From Modicisalibacter tunisiensis (GTDB lineage: Bacteria > Pseudomonadota > Gammaproteobacteria > Pseudomonadales > Halomonadaceae), in assembly GCF_020148005.1 (NCBI RefSeq), contig NZ_JAGXFD010000001.1:1778931-1842930 (forward strand): a DNA stretch of 64,000 nt, written 5' to 3'. Shown here in pieces: positions 37,423-46,610 of the stretch. Position 1 is the stretch's first letter. Each line of letters starts with the position of its first letter. The notes below the pieces were generated by a model, which saw nothing but the letters and a program-made list of their open reading frames with translations, ran no database searches and had not been told where the DNA came from. Position numbers and translations under genes: made by a program.

Positions 37423-38454
37423 ATGCGCGCGATGCAACTGCAACAGCTGGGTAGTGTGTCCCGCCGGGGGCCGCCCCTCGTGTGTCGCAAGGTGCCGGAG
37501 CCGAGTCCCGGCCCGGGCCAGGTGCTCATCGACGTGACGGTCTGTGGTGTCTGTCACACCGAGCTCGACGAGATCGAGGGGCGGCTGCCGCCGCCGCATC
37601 TGCCCGTCATTCCGGGCCATCAGGTCGTGGGGCGCATCATCGGCGTCGGCGAGGGCGTGGATCGTCAGCGGCTCAATGAGCGCGTCGGCGTCGGCTGGAT
37701 CGCCTCGGCCTGCGGCGACTGCCCGGCGTGTCGGGCGGGGCGCGAGAACCTGTGCCCCGAGTACACCGCCACCGGGTGCGATATCGACGGCGGCTATGCC
37801 CAGCGGATGGTGGTGGATGCGCGCTTCGCCTGTCCGATGCCGGAGGCGCTGGATGCCGCCGAGGCGGCGCCGCTGCTGTGCGCGGGGGCGATCGGCTACC
37901 GCGCCCTGCGTCTGGCGGCACTCGACAACGGCGAGCCGCTCGGGTTGACCGGCTTCGGCGGCAGTGCCCACCTGGTGCTGCAGATGGCCCGGCATCGCTA
38001 TCCGGACTCGCCGCTGTACGTCTTCGCGCGCAACGCCGCGGAGCGGGAGTTCGCCCGACAGCTGGGGGCGCACTGGACCGGCCATACCCATGAGCGGCCG
38101 CCGCGCCCGCCGGCGGCGATCATCGACACCACCCCGGCCTGGGAGCCGATCGTCGCCGCGCTCGGCTATCTGGCGCCGGGCGGACGGCTGGTGGTCAATG
38201 CGATTCGCAAGGAACGGCGGGATCTCGAGGCCCTGCTGGGGCTGGATTACCCGACGCACCTCTGGCGGGAAAAGTCCCTGCAGTCGGTGGCCAACGTCAC
38301 GCGGCGGGATATCGTCGAGTGCCTGGCGCTGGCCGCGGAGATCGGCCTGCGGCCCACGGTGCGCTGCTTCGACCTGGCGGACGCCAACCAGGCGCTCCTC
38401 GAACTCAAGACCCGCGCGGTACGCGGGGCCAAGGTACTGCGAATCGGTTCATGA
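37423..38454 (+). CDS. Zinc-dependent alcohol dehydrogenase
   Basis: A 343-residue MDR-type ADH. VCGVCHTELDEIEG supplies the catalytic zinc Cys and neighbours, and PVIPGHQVVGRIIGVGEG holds the zinc His-Glu site. CGDCPACRAGRENLC gives the four structural zinc cysteines. GLTGFGGSAHLVLQMARHR is the NAD(P) fold. GGGAGG is 5 nt before ATG 37423. Substrate is unknown; the short form resembles ADH proteins that reduce aldehydes. Confidence 0.92.
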   Translation: MRAMQLQQLGSVSRRGPPLVCRKVPEPSPGPGQVLIDVTVCGVCHTELDEIEGRLPPPHLPVIPGHQVVGRIIGVGEGVDRQRLNERVGVGWIASACGDCPACRAGRENLCPEYTATGCDIDGGYAQRMVVDARFACPMPEALDAAEAAPLLCAGAIGYRALRLAALDNGEPLGLTGFGGSAHLVLQMARHRYPDSPLYVFARNAAEREFARQLGAHWTGHTHERPPRPPAAIIDTTPAWEPIVAALGYLAPGGRLVVNAIRKERRDLEALLGLDYPTHLWREKSLQSVANVTRRDIVECLALAAEIGLRPTVRCFDLADANQALLELKTRAVRGAKVLRIGS

Positions 38455-38503
38455 TCGCGCCGCTGCCGCGCCGGGCCGTCGGGGTGTCCGGCGCGGCGGG
38501 GCA

Positions 38504-39037
38504 TCACTGGATGTCGAGACGCCGGCGACGGGCTTCCCGCAGCTTGGGAAGGACCAGCTCCAGCATGCCGTCCTTGAAGGAGGCGCTGGCATTGTCGGCA
38601 TCGATGTCACCGGGCAGCGTCAGCGTGCGGGCGAAGGACGACTGGGCGATCTCGCTGCGATAGAACTCGCCGCTTTCCTCCTCCTCGGTGCTCTTGTGCT
38701 CGCCCTTGATGGTGACCCGATTGTCACTGATCGACACGTCCAGCTCGTCGCGCGAGATGCCGGGGATCTCGGCACGCAGCACGAATTCGTTGTCGCGTTC
38801 GATGAGATCGACCCGCGGTGCCCGCGGGGCGGCAAGGTCGAAGCGATCCCAGGCCTGGCGCTCCCGGAACAGCGGACGCATCCAGCCACGATCGAAGAAG
38901 CGCTCCAGCATGTGGTCGAACTCCTCGAAGGGGGTGAGTGCCTGGCCACTCGGGCGCGGCGCGGACGATGACTCGCGTGCGGGCGTGGCTTCCTTCATCT
39001 CGCTGACGTTGCTCGTGTCACTGCTTGGCTTGGCCAT
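38504..39037 (-). CDS. Hsp20/alpha-crystallin small heat-shock protein
   Basis: A 177-residue chaperone. The alpha-crystallin domain starts at about residue 70 (PRVDLIERDNEFVLRAEIPG, ISRDELDVSISDNRVTIKGE, FARTLTLPGDIDADNASASF, KDGMLELVLPK). The N-terminal tail is Ser/Glu-rich. It holds unfolding proteins under stress. No IxI motif at the C-terminus (ends RRRRLDIQ). Downstream is the convergent ADH gene. Confidence 0.93.
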   Translation of the reverse strand: MAKPSSDTSNVSEMKEATPARESSSAPRPSGQALTPFEEFDHMLERFFDRGWMRPLFRERQAWDRFDLAAPRAPRVDLIERDNEFVLRAEIPGISRDELDVSISDNRVTIKGEHKSTEEEESGEFYRSEIAQSSFARTLTLPGDIDADNASASFKDGMLELVLPKLREARRRRLDIQ

Positions 39038-39257
39038 GATGACCCTCCCGCCATGGTGGCGATCCGGAAAAGATGAACGGCGTGAACAAGCCCTTGCCGG
39101 CTTGCGGATAAAAGATAGTCATGGGGCGTGGGCAGCGAGCTTGATGGACGTCAAGACTCGGTCGTGGCGGCCGGCGAATCGCGGCGGAAGATGACAGGGA
39201 GCAAGGCTCTGCTACCTTGAGGAGGCGATCCGCGAGGAGCAGGCTGCCGGAGGTGAC

Positions 39258-39989
39258 ATGCGCTACGAGCTCTACTACTGGCCGACCATCCAGGGGCGCG
39301 GCGAGTTCGTGCGTCTGGCGCTCGAGGACGCCGGTGCCGACTATATCGACGTGGGCAACGCCTCGGATGCCGGTATCACCGAGATCAGCGAGTTTCTGGA
39401 CGGCGAGAGCACGCTCTATCCGCCCTTCGCGCCGCCGTTTCTCAGGGCCGGCGAGATCCTCGTCTCCCACGTGGCCAACATCCTCCAGTTCCTGGGGCCG
39501 CGGCTGGGGCTGGTACCCGAGGGCGAAGCGGTCCGGCTGTGGGCCCACGGGCTTCAGCTCACCGTGACCGACTTCGTCGCCGAGATCCACGATGTTCACC
39601 ACCCGATCAGTTCCGACGACTATTACGAGGCGCAGCGCGATACCGCCCAGGCGCGCGCCGAGGCGTTCCTCGAATCACGCCTTCCCCGCTTCCTCGGCTA
39701 CTTCGAGCAGGTGATCGCGCAGAATCCCGACAGCGACGATTGCCTGGTGGAGGGCGGGCACAGCTATGTCGACCTGTCGCTGTTCCAGACCGTCAGTGGC
39801 CTGCGCTATGCCTTTCCGCGGGCCATGGAGGCCGAGATGCCCAGTCACCCGGGCATCGCCGCGCTGGTCAGCCGGGTCGCCCGTCGCGAGCGCATCGCCG
39901 CCTACCTGGGCTCCGAGCGTCGGCTGCCGTTCAGCGAGCAGGGCATCTTTCGCCACTACGCCGAGCTGGACTCGCCACCGCCGACCTAG
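39258..39989 (+). CDS. Glutathione S-transferase family protein
   Basis: A 243-residue GST. The N-terminal thioredoxin-like domain starts YELYYWPTIQGRGEFVRLAL, with the Tyr and PTIQGRGE pattern of mu/pi/sigma-type enzymes. PPFLRAGEILVSHVANILQF holds the cis-Pro and glutathione contacts. The C-terminal helical domain includes YVDLSLFQTVSGLRYAF. Probably detoxification. A clear terminator follows. Confidence 0.9.
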   Translation: MRYELYYWPTIQGRGEFVRLALEDAGADYIDVGNASDAGITEISEFLDGESTLYPPFAPPFLRAGEILVSHVANILQFLGPRLGLVPEGEAVRLWAHGLQLTVTDFVAEIHDVHHPISSDDYYEAQRDTAQARAEAFLESRLPRFLGYFEQVIAQNPDSDDCLVEGGHSYVDLSLFQTVSGLRYAFPRAMEAEMPSHPGIAALVSRVARRERIAAYLGSERRLPFSEQGIFRHYAELDSPPPT

Positions 39990-39999
39990 CCGGAGCACC

Positions 40000-40032
40000 C
40001 CGGCAGGACGGGCAGTGCCCCTGCGGTTTTTT
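40000..40032 (+). terminator. Rho-independent terminator after the GST gene
   Basis: CCGGCAGG (40000-40007) pairs with CCTGCGG (40020-40026), with an inner GGGCA/TGCCC stem, followed by six T residues. Confidence 0.75.
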
Positions 40033-40170
40033 CGCGCCCCGGCTGGTCACGGACCGCCCAACGATGGTAGAACGCCAGCGTAGATCGGCCGGGTCGCGCA
40101 CAACAACGCCAATCCATGACTCGCCGAGCATCCCCCTCGGGCTCCAGGCTTTCAAGGTATCAGGACTGGC

Positions 40171-40881
40171 ATGTTTCTCGACGATTTCCATACGGTGGCG
40201 GAAGGCTGGATCCGTATCACCGCCGCGCAGGCGAGCCGCTTCGCCAAGCAGATGGCCGGTGACTACAACCCCCTCCATGATCCGGATGCGCGACGCTTCT
40301 GCGTTCCCGGTGACCTGCTCTTCGCGCTGGTGCTGGCGCGTCACGGGCTCTCTCAACGCATGACCTTCCACTTCCGCGGCATGGTCGGCGACGACGTTCC
40401 GCTGACGGTCGAGGAACATGACGACGGCTCGCTGCGGGTGGTCGACGCCGCCGGCAAGGCGTTCCTGGTGGTCGAGCGTGGCGGCGCCATCAGCCACGAT
40501 GCCGTCGCCATCGAGGCCTTCACCCGCCGCTACATTGCCTTTTCCGGGCGCAACTTCCCGCATTTCCTCAAGCCCCTGCTGGAGGAAAACGGCGTGATGT
40601 TCAACCCCCGGCGGCCCCTGGTGATCTACGACAGCATGGGCTTCACCCTCGACGCGCTGCCCGATGCCAGCCTGGCGGTGGGTTTCGACGGCGCCTCCTT
40701 CGAGGTCCAGGGCAAGCGCGGCGAGGCCCGTCTCGCCTTCCGCATGACCGCCGGCGGCGAGCCGATCGGCACCGGCGCCAAGAAGCTGGTGGTCAGCGGG
40801 CTGCAGCCCTACGATGCGGCGGTGATGGACGAGTTCGTCGAGGCCTTCAACCGGCGCAAGGCGCGCTACGAGGCGTCCTGA
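40171..40881 (+). CDS. DUF3581 family protein
   Basis: A 236-residue protein with the DUF3581 pattern: ITAAQASRFAKQMAGDYNPL, HDPDARRFCVPGDLLFALVL, MTFHFRGMVGDDVPLTVEEH and YIAFSGRNFPHFLKPLLEEN. The fold of the N-terminal part resembles MaoC/hotdog dehydratases (the DYNPLHD motif), so binding of an acyl thioester is possible. The biological role is unknown. It is common in marine and halophilic gammaproteobacteria. Confidence 0.88.
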   Translation: MFLDDFHTVAEGWIRITAAQASRFAKQMAGDYNPLHDPDARRFCVPGDLLFALVLARHGLSQRMTFHFRGMVGDDVPLTVEEHDDGSLRVVDAAGKAFLVVERGGAISHDAVAIEAFTRRYIAFSGRNFPHFLKPLLEENGVMFNPRRPLVIYDSMGFTLDALPDASLAVGFDGASFEVQGKRGEARLAFRMTAGGEPIGTGAKKLVVSGLQPYDAAVMDEFVEAFNRRKARYEAS

Positions 40882-40901
40882 CGGCGTGCCCTGAAGCAGG
40901 C

Positions 40902-41008
40902 TTCTTGCGGGAGAGGAGTCATCCGCGACAGCGGCGGCCCGGTGGCGCCTTCATCGCGACTGACGTCGCTCCCACGGCCAGGCTCCGGATGAACGCCCCG
41001 CCGAGAGA
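40902..41008. repeat. REP-like palindromic element, copy C
   Basis: Contains GCGGGAGAGGAGTCATCCGC, TTCATCGCGACTGACGTCGC, TCCCACGGCCAGGCTCCGGA and CCCGCCGAGAGATCACA in the same order as copies B and D. It sits between two convergent genes. Confidence 0.85.
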
Positions 41009-41953
41009 TCACACCGGGAATGTCAGCTGTCCACGGGCGCGCTGCTCCTGGGGGCTCAGGGCGGCATGGATCCAGGCGTTGACCGGGGTCTCGATGCCGG
41101 CCTGGCGGCCCAGGCGGACCACCGCGCCGTTCTGCGATTCCAGCTCCGAGGGCCTGCCGTCCATGATGTCGCGCTGCATCGAGGCGGTGCCCGAGTCGGG
41201 CAAACGATCGATGAAGCGCAGCGCCCGCGCCACGGCATCCTCCGGCAGCGCCACGCCCCGTGCCCGGCCCACCCGGGCGATCTCGTCGAGCATCCGTTCG
41301 ATCAGTTCGCGGGTCGCCGGCTGACTGCGGGTCACGCCGATCGGCGCCCGGGTGATCGCGCCGATGCCGCTCATCGCGCAGATGAACAGGAACTTGCTCC
41401 AGATCGCCACCTGGATGTCGTCGGGAATCTCGGCGGTCACGCCTCGGGCGCGCTCGAGGACCGCCCTGAGGCGCTGCGTGCGCTCGCTGGGCCGGTTGTC
41501 GAGTTCGCCGAAGCGCACGAAGGGCTCGACCCCGGCGTGAACGATTTCGCCGGGCTCGCCGCGCCAGGCGAGAATGCCGCACAGCCCGCCCAGTGCATGC
41601 TCGGCGCCGAACGCCTCGGCGGCCTGCGGGGCGGCCTCGACGCCGTTCTCCAGCGGCAGCACCAGTGTCTGCTCGCCGACGAGCGGGCGCATCGCGATGA
41701 GGGCATCCGCCACCTGCCAGGCCTTGACGGCGAGGATCACGCAATCGATCGTGCCGATGGAGGCGGGGTCGTCCGTGGCGCGGGCCGGGTGAACGTGGAA
41801 GTCGCCGGCGATGCTGCGCACGCGCAGGCCGTCGCGGCGCAGCGCCGCCAGGTGCGCGCCGCGAGCGATGAAGGTCACGTCCTCGCCGGCCTCGGCCAGG
41901 CGGCCGCCGAAATAGCCGCCGACGCCGCCGGTTCCGTAGATGGCAAAGCGCAT
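41009..41953 (-). CDS. 2-dehydropantoate 2-reductase (PanE/ApbA family)
   Basis: A 314-residue NADPH-dependent reductase starting MRFAIYGTGGVGGYFGGRLA with the GxGxxG nucleotide motif. CVILAVKAWQVADAL, LPLENGVEAAPQAAEAF, IWSKFLFICAMSGIGAITRA (with the catalytic Lys of the SKF motif) and SMQRDIMDGRPSELESQNGA are conserved. The last segment carries the Glu/Ser/Asn substrate residues. It reduces ketopantoate to pantoate for coenzyme A synthesis. Whether it is the main PanE or a paralogue cannot be judged. Confidence 0.88.
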   Translation of the reverse strand: MRFAIYGTGGVGGYFGGRLAEAGEDVTFIARGAHLAALRRDGLRVRSIAGDFHVHPARATDDPASIGTIDCVILAVKAWQVADALIAMRPLVGEQTLVLPLENGVEAAPQAAEAFGAEHALGGLCGILAWRGEPGEIVHAGVEPFVRFGELDNRPSERTQRLRAVLERARGVTAEIPDDIQVAIWSKFLFICAMSGIGAITRAPIGVTRSQPATRELIERMLDEIARVGRARGVALPEDAVARALRFIDRLPDSGTASMQRDIMDGRPSELESQNGAVVRLGRQAGIETPVNAWIHAALSPQEQRARGQLTFPV

Positions 41954-42113
41954 GCTGATTCCTCGTGTGGGTCGTCGGGGCAGTATACGCAAGCCGGGGG
42001 CCTGCACGAACCGCGTTGTCGGGGTCTCTCGCCACGGCCGGGGCAATCGCTGCTATGTTGGATGGCTGCACCACGACGGGTCTCGAGCGGCCATCCATCA
42101 GGGAGGAAACGCC

Positions 42114-42737
42114 ATGACCGCATCAAACAGCCTCTGGGACATGACGCTGGCGGGCTTCCGCGATGCCATCGAGTCGCGCTCCACGCCGGGCTGCGGCGCC
42201 GCCGCGGCGGCCTCGGCGGGGCTCGGACTGGCACTGGTGCTCAAGGGGCTGCGCATCACCCGGGGCAAGCAGGACGACGCGCCGGACACGATGCAGCGGG
42301 CGATCGAGCGCGCCGATGCGCTGCTGACCCGGCTCGGCGACTACGCCGACGAGGACGTCAACGCCTTCGAGGCCTACCTGGCCGCCGTGAGGCTGCCCCA
42401 CGACGACGAGGTCCAAGGCGAGCGGCGTGAGCGGGCCATCGCCCGCGCCGCCGAGCGGGCCAATGCCGTGCCGCTGGGGGCCGCGCGGGCCTGTCGCGAA
42501 GGGCTGGCCCTGAGCGTCGAGGCCCTGGCGCTCACCGATGCCAACCTGCAGAGCGATACCCGCGCCGGCGCCTTGATGCTGCACTCGGGGCTGAGCGCGC
42601 TGCTGCTCGGCGTCGACGCCAATCTGGCGAGTCTCGATGACGATGATGAACGCGAGGCGCTGGCCCGTGCGCGAGACGGCTTGCAGGACGCCGCCGATCG
42701 CTGCCGCGATGACCTGCTGCGGCAAGACGCCCGGTGA
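42114..42737 (+). CDS. Cyclodeaminase/cyclohydrolase (FCD) family protein
   Basis: A 207-residue helical protein. SLWDMTLAGFRDAIESRSTP followed by GCGAAAAASAGLGLALVLKG matches the N-terminal Gly-rich segment of formiminotransferase-cyclodeaminase domains. It also has YADEDVNAFEAYLAAVRLP and NLQSDTRAGALMLHSGLSAL (conserved Asp-x-x-x-Gly). Folate ring-closing activity is the family expectation. GGGAGGAA precedes the ATG. The partner transferase is not nearby. Confidence 0.85.
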   Translation: MTASNSLWDMTLAGFRDAIESRSTPGCGAAAAASAGLGLALVLKGLRITRGKQDDAPDTMQRAIERADALLTRLGDYADEDVNAFEAYLAAVRLPHDDEVQGERRERAIARAAERANAVPLGAARACREGLALSVEALALTDANLQSDTRAGALMLHSGLSALLLGVDANLASLDDDDEREALARARDGLQDAADRCRDDLLRQDAR

Positions 42738-42853
42738 CAGGGCAGAACCGGCGAGCAAGGCCCGAATGAGTGACTACGCTGGTGAGGAGTGAGCGGCGTC
42801 GTCATGAAAGTGCCGCTCCAGGGAAGACCTACACTCACGACAAGGAGCCAGTC

Positions 42854-43642
42854 ATGTCACTCCATCACGGCAGGCATTGTTCGCATTGTTCATCCCTCGG
42901 CGCGGCGGGCGCCATCGGCCTGGGGCTGGTGGCCGGCGTGGCCGCGGCGGCCGGTGTGCTGGCGGGGCGCAAGGCCACCACCACCGCGCGCCTGAGCCGG
43001 GGTCATCCGCGCAAGCACCGGCTGCTCGATGCCGCCTCCAGTACCCTGCAGCGCAAGATTCCGCTCGAGGCCATGAGCACCTACCTCAACGGCTTTCACA
43101 TGTATGCCGACGACATGGGGCGCCAGGTCGAGGCCTCGCACTTCTGCATCCATCTCGAGCCGGACCTGCACCAGTGCGTGATCTTCGACTCCAACCGGCC
43201 CGACGCGCGGCTGATCGGCATCGAGTACATCATCAGCGAGGCGCGCTTTCGGGCGCTTCCCGAGGAGGAAAAGCGCCTCTGGCACAGCCATCACTACGAG
43301 GTGAAGTCGGGTCTGCTGGTGGCGCCGGGCATCCCCGAGATGGCCGAGCACGCCTACTTCGAGGATCTCGTCACCACCTACGGCAAGACCTTCCACACCT
43401 GGCAGTACGATCGCGATGATTTCCCCTATGGCGTGCCGCAGCTGATGATGGGCTTCACCGGGGACGGCCAGGCCGATCCCGCACTGGTGGCGGCCCGCGG
43501 CCGGCGGCTGGGCCTCTCGACCGAATGGCGGCGCGAGAAGCGCAGCGATATCCCCGAGCCGGCGGTCGCGCCGGGGGCCAACCTCTGGGAAAGCGGCCAG
43601 AGCGTCCAGACCTCGCTGGAAGCACGCCCCTTCAAGCGGTGA
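42854..43642 (+). CDS. DUF1264 / oil-body-associated protein homologue
   Basis: A 262-residue protein. An N-terminal Ala/Gly hydrophobic stretch (IGLGLVAGVAAAAGVLAG) may be a membrane or Tat-like export segment. The OBAP domain has YLNGFHMYADDMGRQVEASH, FCIHLEPDLHQCVIFDS, RLIGIEYIISEARFRALPEE and WHSHHYEVKSGLLVAPGIP, with several conserved His residues. Plant homologues affect seed oil bodies. The bacterial function is unknown. Start at 42854; the in-frame ATG at 42770 is less likely. Confidence 0.88.
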   Translation: MSLHHGRHCSHCSSLGAAGAIGLGLVAGVAAAAGVLAGRKATTTARLSRGHPRKHRLLDAASSTLQRKIPLEAMSTYLNGFHMYADDMGRQVEASHFCIHLEPDLHQCVIFDSNRPDARLIGIEYIISEARFRALPEEEKRLWHSHHYEVKSGLLVAPGIPEMAEHAYFEDLVTTYGKTFHTWQYDRDDFPYGVPQLMMGFTGDGQADPALVAARGRRLGLSTEWRREKRSDIPEPAVAPGANLWESGQSVQTSLEARPFKR

Positions 43643-43770
43643 GGTCGGGGCAGCCGTGTCATTCCGGCTCGGCGGGTGGCGCGTGACGGGATCGTCATCG
43701 CGCGGTCCCGGGCCTGTCATCTGCGTCGCGGATACTCCTTTCAGCGTTACGACATGGAGGAGAACGCGAC

Positions 43771-45333
43771 ATGACCTTGACTCGCAGAGACTTTCTCGCC
43801 CGGGGCTCGCGGCTGGGGCTGGGTGTAGTGGGTGGCAGCCTGATCGGCGCTCCGGCGATCGTGATGGCCGAGGCGCGGCGCCCGCAGGTGGTTTCCGGCG
43901 CGATGAGCGGCGACATGCTGATGGATCGGGCGATGCTCTGGGGCCAGGCGGATCGCCCGGCGCGGATGTGGCTCGAGGTGGCCGACAACCCCGAGTTCCG
44001 CGGTGCCCGGACGCTGCCGTCGCTGGACGTGCTGCCGGATACCGACCTGATCGGCAAGGTCGATGCTACCGGGCTGGGTGGCCGGGATACGGTGCACTAC
44101 CGCCTGCGCTTCGCCGCACTGGGCGATGAGCGCGCCGTCAGCGAGCCGGTGACGGGGCAGTTGCGCCTGCCGCCACGCCAGTCGCGCGACGTGCGTTTCG
44201 TGTGGTCGGGCGATGTGGTCGGCCAGGGCTGGGGCATCGACGAGTCGCGCGGCGGCATGCGCATCTTCGAGACCATGCGTCGCCAGCGTCCGGACTTCTT
44301 CATCCATTCCGGCGACAGTGTCTACGCCGACGGGCCGCTCGAGGAAACGGTGGACCTCGGCGGCGGCGAGCTCTGGCGCAACCGGGTCACCCCGGCCAAG
44401 CGCAAGGTCGCCGAGACCCTGGCCGAGTACCGGGGCCAGCACGCCTACAACCGGCTCGACGCCCACTACCGGCGTTTCACCGCCGAGGTGCCGATGCTGG
44501 CGCAGTGGGATGATCACGCGACTCTCAACAACTGGTACCCGGGCGAGATTCTCGACGATTCGCGCTACACCGAGAAGAACGTCTCGCTGCTTGCCGCCCG
44601 CGCCCGCCGGGCATTCCTCGAGTACGCGCCGATCCGGCTGGCGCCCGAGGCTCCACAGTGCATCTACCGGCGCTTCGCCTACGGCCCGGGGCTCGAGGTG
44701 TTCATGCTCGACATGCGCAGCTACCGCGGCCCCAACACCGGCAATCGTCAGGAGACGGCCTCCGACAGGACGGCCTTCCTCGGCGAGACCCAGTTCGCCT
44801 GGCTGCGTCGGGCGCTCAAGCAGTCCACCGCGACCTGGAAGGTGATCGCCGCCGACATGCCGATCGGCCTGAACGTGCCGGACGGTGACAGCTTCGACGC
44901 GGTGGCCAACGGCGACGACGGGCAGCCGCTGGGGCGCGAGCTGGAGCTGGCCCGGCTGCTCAAGGCGATCCGTGACGACGACATTCGCAACGTGGTGTGG
45001 CTGACCGCCGATGTCCACTACACCGCCGCCCATCACTACGCCCCGGAACGTGCCGCCTTCCGGCAGTTCGCGCCGTTCTGGGAGTTCGTCAGCGGTCCGC
45101 TCAACGCCGGGACCTACGGGCCCAACACCCTCGACGGGACCTTCGGCCCCGAGGTGGTGTTCAGCAAGGCGCCGCCCGATGGCCAGGCCAACCTGCCACC
45201 CTCGGCGGGCTATCAATTCTTCGGTCAGGTCGATCTCGACGGCGAGAGCGAGGCGCTCACCGTGACGCTCAAGGACATGGACGGCACGGCCCTCTACCAG
45301 AAGGTGCTGGAGCCGCGGCACGCGTCCGCCTGA
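43771..45333 (+). CDS. phoD: Alkaline phosphatase D (PhoD-like metallophosphatase)
   Basis: A 520-residue Tat-exported enzyme (LTRRDFLARGSRLGLGVVGG, a twin-arginine signal). An N-terminal Ig-like domain (VVSGAMSGDMLMDRAMLWGQ) is followed by the metallophosphatase domain with DFFIHSGDSVYADGPLEE, VPMLAQWDDHATLNNWYPGE, EVFMLDMRSYRGPNTGN and NVVWLTADVHYTAAHHY. It hydrolyses phosphodiesters and monoesters in the periplasm, usually under phosphate starvation. CTGTCAT upstream matches only half a Pho box. Confidence 0.93.
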   Translation: MTLTRRDFLARGSRLGLGVVGGSLIGAPAIVMAEARRPQVVSGAMSGDMLMDRAMLWGQADRPARMWLEVADNPEFRGARTLPSLDVLPDTDLIGKVDATGLGGRDTVHYRLRFAALGDERAVSEPVTGQLRLPPRQSRDVRFVWSGDVVGQGWGIDESRGGMRIFETMRRQRPDFFIHSGDSVYADGPLEETVDLGGGELWRNRVTPAKRKVAETLAEYRGQHAYNRLDAHYRRFTAEVPMLAQWDDHATLNNWYPGEILDDSRYTEKNVSLLAARARRAFLEYAPIRLAPEAPQCIYRRFAYGPGLEVFMLDMRSYRGPNTGNRQETASDRTAFLGETQFAWLRRALKQSTATWKVIAADMPIGLNVPDGDSFDAVANGDDGQPLGRELELARLLKAIRDDDIRNVVWLTADVHYTAAHHYAPERAAFRQFAPFWEFVSGPLNAGTYGPNTLDGTFGPEVVFSKAPPDGQANLPPSAGYQFFGQVDLDGESEALTVTLKDMDGTALYQKVLEPRHASA

Positions 45334-45397
45334 CGGCTGTCCACCGTCGCCCGGGCATGGCTCGGGCGACGGTCCCTGCCGATGGGCGAGTGGCCGG

Positions 45398-46594
45398 TTA
45401 CCGCGATGTCTCTCGCCACTCGGTCAGCCAGAACAGCACGCCGACCAGCCCGAATGCCGCACCCAGCGCGCAGGCCCCGGTCCAGCCGGCGAGGGTGTAG
45501 AGCCAGGCCGCGCCCGCCGAGCCCAGCGCGCCGCCCAGGAAGTAGCAGGTCATGTAGGCGGTGGTGATGCGGCTGCGGGCCTCCGGGCGAATCTGGTAGA
45601 TGGCGCCCTGGTTGAGGATCTGGTTGCCCTGCACGCCGATGTCGAGCAGGACGATGCCCAGCACGATTGCCGCCAGTTCATGGGCGAACAGCGCCATCAC
45701 CAGAAAGCTCAGCGTGATCAGGCTCAGGAAGCTGCCGGTGCCGATCCGCGACAGGCCGCGATCGTGAAGGCTGCCGGCGACATTGGCGCACAGGGCACCG
45801 GCGGCGCCGAGCAGGCCGAACAGTCCGATCACCGAGTCGGGGTAGCCATAGGGCGCCTCGGCGAGCAGGAAGGGCAGGGTGGTCCAGAAGACGCTGAAGG
45901 TGGCGAAGCCGGCCGCACCATAGACGATGCGCCGGCGCAGCAGCGGCTCCTCGCGCATCAGGGTCAGCACCGAGGCCAGCAGCGCCGCATAGGAGAGCGA
46001 GGTCTGGCCCGGTTCGCGGGGCAGCAGGCGGGCCAGCAGCAGCGCCTGACAGACCATCACCCCGGCGGCCAGCCAGTAGACCGCCCGCCAGCCCAGCGCA
46101 TCGGCGAGCCCGCCGGAGACGGTACGCGCCAGCAGGATGCCCAGCAGCAGCCCGGTCATTACCCGCCCCACCACGCGGCCGCGCTGGTCATCGTCGGCCA
46201 GATGCGCGGCGAAGGGCACCAGGATCTGCGCCACCACGGCGGTGAGACCGGTGGCCAGGGCGCAGAGGATGAACAGCTCGATGGTCGGGGCCAGGGCGGT
46301 GCCGACCAGCGCCACGGCGGTGGCCAGCGAGACCGTGACAATCAGTCGGCGGCGCTCGAGCAGGTCGCCCAGCGGCACCAGCAGCACCAGGCCGGTGGCG
46401 TAGCCGAGCTGGGTCATGGTGATGATCAGGCCCGCCGTGCCCCGTGATACCGCGAAGTCGCGGGCCAGGGTGTCGAGCAGCGGCTGGGCATAGTAGATGT
46501 TGGCCACCGCCACCCCGCAGGCCAGCGCCATGACGAAGGTGAGCAGGGCGTTGGGGTGCAGGCCCGTCGCGGGTCTTGCCGGGGTGTCGGTCAT
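45398..46594 (-). CDS. MFS transporter (drug efflux type)
   Basis: A 398-residue, 12-TM major facilitator. ANIYYAQPLLDTLARDFAVS, TQLGYATGLVLLVPLGDLLE with RRR and VVGRVMTGLLLGILLARTVS are typical of the YjiJ/YnfM-like group. Last gene of the emrB-emrA-MFS operon, 16 bp after emrA. It probably exports small toxic compounds; substrate unknown. Confidence 0.9.
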   Translation of the reverse strand: MTDTPARPATGLHPNALLTFVMALACGVAVANIYYAQPLLDTLARDFAVSRGTAGLIITMTQLGYATGLVLLVPLGDLLERRRLIVTVSLATAVALVGTALAPTIELFILCALATGLTAVVAQILVPFAAHLADDDQRGRVVGRVMTGLLLGILLARTVSGGLADALGWRAVYWLAAGVMVCQALLLARLLPREPGQTSLSYAALLASVLTLMREEPLLRRRIVYGAAGFATFSVFWTTLPFLLAEAPYGYPDSVIGLFGLLGAAGALCANVAGSLHDRGLSRIGTGSFLSLITLSFLVMALFAHELAAIVLGIVLLDIGVQGNQILNQGAIYQIRPEARSRITTAYMTCYFLGGALGSAGAAWLYTLAGWTGACALGAAFGLVGVLFWLTEWRETSR

Positions 46595-46610
46595 GTTGCT
46601 CGTCTCCGCT

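Noticed and set aside
42776..42853. Upstream ATG at 42770 for the DUF1264 gene
   Set aside because: The added residues are charged and unlike the family; the ATG at 42854 has GGAG upstream and starts just before the hydrophobic segment.
43715..43740. Pho box upstream of phoD
   Set aside because: Only the first CTGTCAT half matches; the second half-site is absent.
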